Under the pieces are notes generated by a model, which was given only the letters and a program-made list of their open reading frames with translations, did not search any database and was not told the origin of the DNA. A stretch of 11,803 bases of DNA from NCBI GenBank assembly GCA_049322295.1, contig JBMORO010000033.1:1-11803 (forward strand), given 5' to 3'. This document shows, in pieces, positions 4,953-10,923 of this stretch (position 1 is its first letter; the number at the start of each line of letters is the position of its first letter). The position numbers and the translations under genes were made by a program. Source of the stretch: JBMORO01 sp049322295 (GTDB lineage Bacteria > Patescibacteriota > Minisyncoccia > RBG-13-40-8-A).

Positions 4953-6125
4953 ATGGAACTAAAACATAAAAGTTTCTTTATTTTAGTTGCTATTGTAATT
5001 GGAATTGGTATTGGAATTCTGCTTTGGAACTTTCTTGGCCCAGTTTTAGCCAAGGGAGTTTTTTATTATAAGGTTGAGGGTGACAAAGCTAATTTATTTT
5101 TATTGAAGAATAGCACCACTAAGCAGATTACTTCTGTTTCAGCTCGAGAAATTGATCCCGGCGATTTTAGGCCACCCAAGCGTTCTTATATTTCTCATAA
5201 TCGTAAAATTTTAATTTATTTTAAACAGGTTGAGGAAGTGCCATTAGAGAATCAAGAAAGTTCGGAGTTTACTGCTTTCAGAATAATTTATGAGCCGACA
5301 CTGGTTAATTTAAAGAATAAAGAAGAGAAAAAAATTAATCAATCAATAGATTCAGCCAGTTTAGTTTTTTCTCCCGATGATAGTCAAATTGCTTGGATTA
5401 AGCAAATTGATGAGTCAACCTATCAAGACATAGAGACGAGCGGTAAAAAAAGAGAACTTTGGCTAAGTAAAATAGATGGTGAAGAGGCTAAGCTTTTAGT
5501 TAGTTTTGATGAAAACCTAATTTTATTAAAGATATGGGATGGAGATTATATTTATTTTCAGGGGCTTTGGGACATAACCAATCGGAGTATGGGTAGGATA
5601 AATGTAAAAACAAAAGAGATTGAGAATATGGTGCCTCGTTATTGCGAAAAATTTTTAGAGAATTGCAAAAATATAGAATTTTCGCCAACTGGCAACAGAT
5701 TTCTTTATGAAATTTCTACTAAAAAGGACGATAAAGATATTACCGAGCTTTATTTAGGTGATTTTAATAAAAAAGAATTTTTAGAGATTTTAACCACTGA
5801 CCAGATTAGTGATAGATTATGGCTGTCTGACGGAGAAAGATTTTTCTATACTGAACAGGGTCTGGTTAAAAGAGGAGACGGAACAGCCGAAATGGATGTG
5901 AAAGAAACAATCCATCTGGTTGACATTGAAAATCAGATAGATGACAAAATATATTCAGGAAGTTATATTAGTCAATTGACCCTTGATGCGGGGAAGAGAT
6001 ATTTGTATTTTTTGGAAAAGGAAAAAGAGAGTGAGAATTTTAAATTAAATAGATTAGACCTGAAGACCAAAGAAATAAAAACAATTTTGACTGATAATTA
6101 TAATAAGATTTTGTTGATTCAATAA
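4953..6125 (+). CDS. Membrane-anchored TolB/PD40-like beta-propeller protein
   Basis: The protein (390 aa) has an N-terminal membrane helix (residues 7-33), and the rest is probably outside the membrane. Several repeats of the PD40/WD40-like kind are visible: LVFSPDDSQIAWIK (137-150), IEFSPTGNRFLYEI (241-254), WLSDGERFFYTEQG (290-303) and LTLDAGKRYLYFLE (342-355). Between them lie blade-like strands with Lys/Asp turns. Such propellers bind proteins or peptides and are common in exported proteins of unknown role; no catalytic residues are apparent. The start at 4953 has no Shine-Dalgarno sequence and lies 12 nt after the zincin stop. No intrinsic terminator follows, only the GC-rich element at 6139. 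The repeat count is low for a full propeller, so some blades may be divergent. Confidence 0.8.
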   Translation: MELKHKSFFILVAIVIGIGIGILLWNFLGPVLAKGVFYYKVEGDKANLFLLKNSTTKQITSVSAREIDPGDFRPPKRSYISHNRKILIYFKQVEEVPLENQESSEFTAFRIIYEPTLVNLKNKEEKKINQSIDSASLVFSPDDSQIAWIKQIDESTYQDIETSGKKRELWLSKIDGEEAKLLVSFDENLILLKIWDGDYIYFQGLWDITNRSMGRINVKTKEIENMVPRYCEKFLENCKNIEFSPTGNRFLYEISTKKDDKDITELYLGDFNKKEFLEILTTDQISDRLWLSDGERFFYTEQGLVKRGDGTAEMDVKETIHLVDIENQIDDKIYSGSYISQLTLDAGKRYLYFLEKEKESENFKLNRLDLKTKEIKTILTDNYNKILLIQ

Positions 6126-6138
6126 TTTGAATAGTAAA

Positions 6139-6260
6139 GCTCAGAGCTACTCGCCCGAAGACACGCGTCGGCGCCCCAGCGAGTCGCCGCGCTCCATCTC
6201 GCCCTCGCTCTGACCATGCGCTCGGGCTGTGAAGGGTCTTCTTAGCGAGCAGCTCTTCGC
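6139..6260 (+). repeat. GC-rich intergenic element with imperfect terminal inverted repeats
   Basis: This 122-bp stretch is about 67% G+C by my count over 6141-6260, against roughly one third in the neighbouring genes. Its ends are inverted copies: GCTCAGAGCTACTCGC (6139-6154) against GCGAGCAGCTCTTCGC (6245-6260) match at 13 of 16 positions. A second matching block follows inside (GAAGAC at 6157-6162, GTCTTC at 6236-6241). An inner inverted pair AGCGAG/CTCGCT lies at 6178-6183 and 6204-6209. The whole could fold as a long branched hairpin in RNA or single-stranded DNA. It ends 2 nt before the GH1 ATG. TAA occurs on both flanks (6135-6137 and 6261-6263), but this is too short and common to prove target duplication. 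No coding potential or tRNA is evident. It could be a non-autonomous mobile element, a structured leader RNA or a terminator-like structure. Confidence 0.7.
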
Positions 6261-6262
6261 TA

Positions 6263-7396
6263 ATGTTATTAAAATTTCCCAAAAATTTTTACTGGGGTAC
6301 GGCAACCTCGGCCTATCAAGTGGAGGGAGGGATTAGAAATGATTGGTCAGCAGCCGGCCAAAAATATGATGCTGGAATTGCCTGCGACCATTATCATCGA
6401 TATGAAGAGGATTTTGATTTAGCTAAATCAATGAATAATAATGCCCATCGATTTTCCATTGAGTGGGCGCGCATTGAGCCAGAAGAGGGAAAGTTTGATC
6501 AGAACGAGATTGAACATTACAGAAAAGTAATTTTAGCTTTGAGGCAGCGCGGATTAGAGCCATTTGTGACTTTATATCACTGGACTTTGCCGAGTTGGTT
6601 TGTTAAGAGAGGGGGATGGCTAAACAGAAAGGCACCAGAGTATTTTGAGCAATATGTGGGGTTTGTAGTAAGAAATCTGCCCGAGGTTAAATTCTGGATT
6701 ATTTTAAATGAACCGGAAATTTATTCCAGCCATTCATATCTTAATGGCGCGTGGCCTCCTTGTAAGAAAAATATAATTTTTTATTTGTTAGTGATTAAAG
6801 CCCTGATTAAAGGTCACAAAAAAGCATTTAAAATTATTAAATCAATTCAGCCAAGCGCTAATATCGGAATTGCCAAAAACAATGTTTATTTTGAGGGATG
6901 GTTAAGAGCAGTCGCTAATTGGTGGTGGAATTTTTGTTTTTTAAACAAAATTAAAAATCACCAGGATTTTATTGGCATAAATTATTATTTTCACAATCGT
7001 ATAAGAGGGTTTAAATTTAATCAAAATGAAAACAAGGTTATTTCTGATATGGGTTGGGAAATTTATCCCGAAGGAATTTATCATGTTTTGAAGGATTTAA
7101 AAAGATATAATAAGCCGATTTTTATTACAGAAAACGGCTTAGCTGATGCTGATGACAGCAGACGAGAAAAGTTCATTGTAGAACATCTTAAGTGGATTCA
7201 TAAAGCAATAAAAGAAGGAGTTGACATGCGGGGATATATTCATTGGTCTTTAATTGATAATTTTGAGTGGGCTTGGGGATTTGAGCCACGCTTCGGACTA
7301 ATTGAAATTGACTATAAAAATAATTTGAAAAGAACCCCTCGTCCCAGTAGTAAAGTTTACGCGGAGATTTGTAAAAACAACGCTTTAAATATATGA
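6263..7396 (+). CDS. Glycoside hydrolase family 1 (beta-glucosidase/galactosidase-like), compact form
   Basis: The start MLLKFPKNFYWGTATSAYQV is the usual GH1 N-terminus with the substrate-binding Gln19. It continues with RFSIEWARIEPEEG (63-76), the YHWTLPSWF motif (105-113), the acid/base Glu150 in LNEP (148-151), GINYY (238-242), the nucleophile Glu290 in ITENG (288-292), and the aglycone/glycone site DNFEWAWGFEPRFGL (332-346). The enzyme is expected to cleave beta-linked glucosides or galactosides in the cytoplasm, as it has no signal peptide. It is 377 aa, well below the 440-480 aa typical of the family. Only 140 residues separate the two catalytic glutamates, so loop regions between them are shortened. 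Both catalytic residues are intact, so it is probably active. Its TGA overlaps the EamA transporter start by 4 nt. No Shine-Dalgarno sequence is present, since the GC-rich element abuts the start. Confidence 0.93.
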   Translation: MLLKFPKNFYWGTATSAYQVEGGIRNDWSAAGQKYDAGIACDHYHRYEEDFDLAKSMNNNAHRFSIEWARIEPEEGKFDQNEIEHYRKVILALRQRGLEPFVTLYHWTLPSWFVKRGGWLNRKAPEYFEQYVGFVVRNLPEVKFWIILNEPEIYSSHSYLNGAWPPCKKNIIFYLLVIKALIKGHKKAFKIIKSIQPSANIGIAKNNVYFEGWLRAVANWWWNFCFLNKIKNHQDFIGINYYFHNRIRGFKFNQNENKVISDMGWEIYPEGIYHVLKDLKRYNKPIFITENGLADADDSRREKFIVEHLKWIHKAIKEGVDMRGYIHWSLIDNFEWAWGFEPRFGLIEIDYKNNLKRTPRPSSKVYAEICKNNALNI

Positions 7397-8280
7397 ATAC
7401 ATTTTGGTTATTAATTGTTATCTTGGCTCATCTTTTTTACGCTCTAATTTTTATAATTGATAAATACATTATCTCCCGACCCCTGCCTCATCCAATTGTC
7501 TACACTTTTTATATTGGGATTTTGAGTATTTGTGTTTGGGTTTTAGCCCTTTTTGGTTTTTCTTTTCCCTCGGGTTATGAAATTCTTTTGATTTTATTGG
7601 CCGGCATTTCTCAAGTAATTGGTTGTATTTATTTTTATAAAGCTCTTAATTTAGGCGAAGTATCAAGAATTGTTCCTTTTGTTGGTAGTTTTGTAGCTAT
7701 ATTTATTTTAATCTTAAGCACTCTTTTAATCGGCGAGAGATTGAGCCTTCAGCAATACATTGCTTTTATTCTATTGGTTTTAGGCAGCTTGATTGTTTCC
7801 TATAAGAAAAAAGAAATTTTTCAGAGGTCTTTTGGTTTAGCTCTTTTTTCGGCTTTACTTTTTGCTATTTTTTGGGTTATAACTAAATATATATTCTCAG
7901 ATACTACATTTGTTAGCGGTCTTATCTGGGTAAGAACGGGTGTTGTTTTTATTTCTTTGTTTCTGCTCTTGCCGAGAAAGAACCGCCAGCTCATATTTAA
8001 AGAGACGGCTGAATTAAAATTCAAGACAATAGGATTTTTTAGCGGGGGTCGAATTTTAAGTATTGCGGCATCATTTTTTATGTATTTAGCAGTTTTTTTG
8101 GGGAGTGTAACTTTAGCTAACTCTTTGCAAGGCCTTCAGTATGCTTTTGTTTTGATTTTAGCCCTTTTGCTGTTTAGAAAAATACCCAGCTTAAGAGAGG
8201 AATTCAGTAAAAAAATTATTGCTCAAAAAGTTATTGCTATTATATTAATAGGTATTGGATTGTTTATTTTGATTATATGA
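7393..8280 (+). CDS. EamA/DMT-family transporter (10 TM helices)
   Basis: The 295-aa protein is strongly hydrophobic throughout and shows the doubled EamA arrangement, with roughly five helices per half. The first repeat has the characteristic helix 4-5 region (YFYKALNLGEVSRIVPFVGS, 80-99, then LIGERLSLQQYIAF, 112-125). The basic loop YKKKEIFQR (137-145) separates the halves. The second half has FFMYLAVFLGSVTLANSL (228-245) and ends in FILII. Members of the DMT superfamily move metabolites, often amino acids, nucleotide sugars or drugs. The substrate cannot be read from sequence. The gene overlaps both neighbours by 4 nt, so it is expressed together with the GH1 enzyme and cysteine desulfurase. 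Export or uptake of a sugar- or sulfur-linked metabolite is only a context-based guess. Confidence 0.88.
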   Translation: MNTFWLLIVILAHLFYALIFIIDKYIISRPLPHPIVYTFYIGILSICVWVLALFGFSFPSGYEILLILLAGISQVIGCIYFYKALNLGEVSRIVPFVGSFVAIFILILSTLLIGERLSLQQYIAFILLVLGSLIVSYKKKEIFQRSFGLALFSALLFAIFWVITKYIFSDTTFVSGLIWVRTGVVFISLFLLLPRKNRQLIFKETAELKFKTIGFFSGGRILSIAASFFMYLAVFLGSVTLANSLQGLQYAFVLILALLLFRKIPSLREEFSKKIIAQKVIAIILIGIGLFILII

Positions 8281-9470
8281 AAAATAAAAGAGTATATTTT
8301 GATTATGCCGCGACTACCCCCTTAGATCCGAAGGTGCTGAAAAAGATGGTGCCATATTTAAAAGATAAATACGGCAATCCATCATCAATTCACAAATTTG
8401 GGCGAGAGGGGAGTGAGGCAATTGATAATACCCGGGAACAAGTAGCAAAATTTTTAGGTTGTAAGCCAACTGAGATTGTCTTCACTGGTTCAGCTTCAGA
8501 AAGTGATAATTTAGCCATTAGAGGTTTGATTAAGGCCTTAAAGCAGAGCAAGCGGGTCGGAGAAAAAACTCACATCATTACCTCTTCCATTGAGCATAAA
8601 GCAGTTTTGGAAACTTGTAAGGATTTAGAAAAAGAGGGGATAAGGATGACCTATTTGCCAGTTGGTCCAGATGGGGTTATTAATCTTAATGACTTGGAAG
8701 CTGAGATTACGCCAGAGACAGATTTGGTTTCTATTATGTATGCCAATAATGAAATGGGGGCAATCCAGCCAATTAAAGAAATCGGACAGATAATTGCTAA
8801 GGTTAATAAGACCGAAGAGCATCCAACCTATTTTCATACTGATGCTGTTCAGGCAGCTAATTGGTTAAATTGTAATGTCAAAGAATTGGGGGTTGATTTA
8901 TTAACTCTTTCTGGCCATAAAATTTATGGACCAAAGGGCGTTGGAGTTCTTTATGCAAAAGAAGGAATTCCAATCTCTCCGATAATTACTGGTGGTGCTC
9001 ATGAATGGGGATTGAGAGCAGGGACAGAGAATGTAGCCGCAATCGCAGGCATGGGTGCTGCGATTGCGGAAATTTCAAGCACCAAGCACCAAATTCCAAA
9101 GATTAAGAAATTAAGAGACAAGTTAGTGAAAGGAGTTCTGTTAAAGGTTCGGGGAAGTAAATTAAATGGGCCAACAAAGGATGAAGATAAGTTGCCGAAT
9201 ATTGCTAATTTTAGTTTTAAAGGAGTGGAAGGAGAAGCATTGGTTTTAAGTTTAGACCAAGAGGGAATTGCTGTTTCTACCGGTTCAGCTTGTACTTCCC
9301 AAGCTCTTTTGCCGTCCCATGTTTTAATGGCTATGGGTCTATCCGACTTAGAAGCCCATTCAAGTTTAAGGGTTAGTTTAGGCAAATATACTACAGCCCA
9401 GGAGATTGATTATTTTTTAAAAGTACTACCTCGGGTAGTTGAGAGGTTGAGAAAAATATCAGGAAGATAA
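8277..9470 (+). CDS. iscS: Class V cysteine desulfurase (IscS/NifS type)
   Basis: The 397-aa protein removes sulfur from cysteine, giving alanine and an enzyme persulfide that is passed to scaffolds such as IscU. PLP-fold motifs appear in order: YFDYAATTPLDP (7-18), YGNPSSIHKFGREG (32-45), the PLP-stacking His107 (SSIEHKAV), YANNEMGAIQP (155-165), Asp189 (FHTDAVQ), the PLP Schiff-base Lys215 (SGHKIYGPKGVG) and GLRAGTENVAAI (245-256). The catalytic loop SACTSQALLPSHVL puts the persulfide Cys at 339 in a group I-like loop. The start is set by the 4-nt overlap with EamA. Residues about 266-275 (ISSTKHQIPK) are coded by a short repeat-like stretch at 9071-9100. Its Fe-S role is supported by the IscU-type gene 101 nt downstream. 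The symbol is used by family; NifS is equally possible. Confidence 0.95.
   Translation: MKNKRVYFDYAATTPLDPKVLKKMVPYLKDKYGNPSSIHKFGREGSEAIDNTREQVAKFLGCKPTEIVFTGSASESDNLAIRGLIKALKQSKRVGEKTHIITSSIEHKAVLETCKDLEKEGIRMTYLPVGPDGVINLNDLEAEITPETDLVSIMYANNEMGAIQPIKEIGQIIAKVNKTEEHPTYFHTDAVQAANWLNCNVKELGVDLLTLSGHKIYGPKGVGVLYAKEGIPISPIITGGAHEWGLRAGTENVAAIAGMGAAIAEISSTKHQIPKIKKLRDKLVKGVLLKVRGSKLNGPTKDEDKLPNIANFSFKGVEGEALVLSLDQEGIAVSTGSACTSQALLPSHVLMAMGLSDLEAHSSLRVSLGKYTTAQEIDYFLKVLPRVVERLRKISGR
9071..9100 (+). repeat. Short repeat-like stretch within the desulfurase gene
   Basis: CAAGCAC occurs twice in direct succession (9076-9082 and 9083-9089), followed by an A/C-rich tail (CAAATTCCAAA). The stretch reads in frame and encodes residues about 266-275 of the cysteine desulfurase, at a variable helix junction. 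Its base pattern, long runs of A and C, differs from its surroundings. Confidence 0.5.
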
Positions 9471-9474
9471 ATAA

Positions 9475-9561
9475 CTAATTAACCTAATTTCTAATTATTC
9501 TAATCAAAACCCAATGACTAATTTATGGTTAATTAGGTCAATTAAAATAATTAGGTCAATT
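9475..9561 (+). repeat. AT-rich array of CTAATT-type direct and inverted repeats
   Basis: CTAAT units begin at 9475, 9484, 9491, 9500 and 9518, and the reverse form AATTAG at 9531 and 9549. AATTAGGTCAATT is repeated exactly at 9531-9543 and 9549-9561, 18 nt apart. CTAATTAACC (9475-9484) and GGTTAATTAG (9527-9536) are perfect inverted partners. The region fills the 101-nt gap between the desulfurase and scaffold genes. It might be a regulator-binding array, a weak hairpin terminator or a dispersed palindromic repeat. No promoter with a clear -35 is visible. Confidence 0.7.
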
Positions 9562-9571
9562 TAATTTTCTT

Positions 9572-9952
9572 ATGTACAATAAGAAAATTCTAGAGCATTT
9601 TACTCATCCTAAATTTTTTGGTAAGATAGAAAATCCCGATGTAATTGGTAAAGCTGGAAACCCGCGTTGCGGAGATTTATTGACTTTGTATTTAAAAGTT
9701 GACGAGAAAACAGAAAAAATAAAAGAAATTAGGTTTGAGACGCTCGGCTGTGCCGCAGCTGTGGCTGCTTCAGATATGATTTGTCAGATTGCCAAAGGAA
9801 AAACCTTAGAACAAGCAGTAAAAATTGGTTTTCAAGATGTCTCTAATGAATTGGGGGTTTTACCTCCTCTAAAAATTCATTGCGCTCAATTAGTCACTGA
9901 AGCGCTAAGAGATGCAATTAATAATTATCTTCCGCCAAAGGCGGACAAGTAA
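9572..9952 (+). CDS. iscU: IscU/NifU-type Fe-S cluster scaffold protein
   Basis: This 126-aa protein has the IscU layout of three ligand cysteines: Cys33 in GNPRCGD, Cys60 in TLGCAAAVAAS and Cys104 in KIHCAQL. Asp35 stands at the position where substitution stabilises clusters in the family. The length is typical of single-domain IscU. Such proteins assemble [2Fe-2S] clusters with sulfur from the desulfurase before transfer to apo-proteins. The partner gene lies directly upstream, across the CTAATT array. No IscA, HscA/HscB, ferredoxin or IscR gene is in the window. The last codons (LPPKADK) come from the palindrome TCCGCCAAAGGCGGA at 9931-9945, so the native C-terminus appears to have been replaced or extended by a repeat. 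Cys71 is extra. No Shine-Dalgarno sequence precedes the ATG. Confidence 0.93.
   Translation: MYNKKILEHFTHPKFFGKIENPDVIGKAGNPRCGDLLTLYLKVDEKTEKIKEIRFETLGCAAAVAASDMICQIAKGKTLEQAVKIGFQDVSNELGVLPPLKIHCAQLVTEALRDAINNYLPPKADK
9931..9945 (+). repeat. 15-bp palindrome at the 3' end of the scaffold gene
   Basis: TCCGCC-AAA-GGCGGA is identical to the unit at 4129-4143 in the C39-like gene. It codes for PPKA near the end of the protein, just before the stop at 9950-9952. Confidence 0.85.
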
Positions 9953-9958
9953 ATAAAT

Positions 9959-10918
9959 ATGAAGATAAATATAAAAAAACTTAAAGATATTATAATCCCA
10001 GTAATTGTTATTATCATAATTGTGGGGGTTGTTTTTGGTTGGTATTATCTTAGTAAGAAATCTAAAAGCATACTCAAACCCCAAGTAGCAGCTGAAAAAG
10101 CGATAAATTTTATCAATCAGACCTATCTAAAGGGTCAGGCCACAGCTGTTTTGGGACAGGTATCTGAAGAAAGAGGAGTTTATAAAATCCAATTTAAAAT
10201 AGAAGATCAGGAATATACTGCTTATGCCACCAAAGATGGTAAACTTTTATTTCCTTCTGGGGTAGAAATGCCCGATAATGTTACGGCACCAACTACGGGA
10301 AGCGATATTCCCAAGAAAGATTCTGTTTTAGCCCAGTTGTTTGTAATGAGTTTTTGTCCTTATGGCAATCAGGCCGAAGAGATAATGAAGGATGTTGTCG
10401 GCGTATTAAAAGATAAAGCCGGTATTGAACTTCACTATGTAATTTATAGCAATTATCAGGGTGGAGGATCTAATTACTGTTTAGATAAAGAAAATAAATA
10501 TTGTTCAATGCATGGGATTCAGGAATTAAGACAAGATATTCGGGAGTTTTGCGTTCAGAAATATCAAAAAGATAAGTTTTGGGATTTTCTGAAAGAAATA
10601 AATGCCAAATGTAATTCTACTAATGCTGATACTTGTTGGGAGAGTGTAGCCAAAGGAATGGGAATTGATGTGAGTAAAGTTAAGGATTGTCAGAAGAATG
10701 AGGCTTTAACAATATTAGAGCAGGAACTCCAGTTAAATGAAAAATACGGAATTCAAGGTTCGCCCCAATTGGTAATTAATGATAAAGAATATAAAGGTTC
10801 GCGAAGTGCTGAAGCATATAAAACTGCTATTTGTTCTGGGTTTAATAGTCCGCCATCAGAATGTTCGCAGACACTACAGAGTACCGGCGGCGCATCATCT
10901 TCTGGTGGATGTCAATAA
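9959..10918 (+). CDS. Membrane-anchored DsbA/thioredoxin-fold protein with CPYG motif
   Basis: The 319-aa protein has a cytoplasmic basic start, one membrane helix (residues 11-31) and an outside-facing domain. Residues about 40-105 are a small PepSY-like or linker domain (AEKAINFINQ to DGKLLFPSG). Residues about 125-295 have the thioredoxin fold: a strand and first active-site segment LFVMSFCPYGNQAEE (127-141), a helical insertion with many cysteines (174, 182, 198, 218, 226, 244), and the cis-Pro segment GSPQLVINDKEY (267-278, Pro269). The active site is CPYG, with Cys133 and Gly136, so the usual second Cys of CxxC is missing, as in some GILT-like or Cys-Pro-X-Gly oxidoreductases. Ten cysteines in all suggest internal disulfides. 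The C-terminal tail is Ser/Gly-rich and ends in GGCQ. The gene lies 6 nt after the scaffold gene. The reaction, disulfide formation or reduction, is uncertain. Confidence 0.85.
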   Translation: MKINIKKLKDIIIPVIVIIIIVGVVFGWYYLSKKSKSILKPQVAAEKAINFINQTYLKGQATAVLGQVSEERGVYKIQFKIEDQEYTAYATKDGKLLFPSGVEMPDNVTAPTTGSDIPKKDSVLAQLFVMSFCPYGNQAEEIMKDVVGVLKDKAGIELHYVIYSNYQGGGSNYCLDKENKYCSMHGIQELRQDIREFCVQKYQKDKFWDFLKEINAKCNSTNADTCWESVAKGMGIDVSKVKDCQKNEALTILEQELQLNEKYGIQGSPQLVINDKEYKGSRSAEAYKTAICSGFNSPPSECSQTLQSTGGASSSGGCQ

Positions 10919-10923
10919 AATTT

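Noticed and set aside
6139..6260. tRNA or known structured RNA in the GC-rich stretch
   Set aside because: No cloverleaf with an acceptor stem, anticodon arm and TPsiC-like loop could be drawn on either strand. The pairing seen is end to end.
6040..6282. Minus-strand open frame across the GC-rich element, with an Arg/Gly-rich predicted protein
   Set aside because: It overlaps the end of the propeller gene and the start of GH1, has no ribosome site or promoter, and its composition only reflects the GC-rich DNA. The inverted repeats explain the region better.
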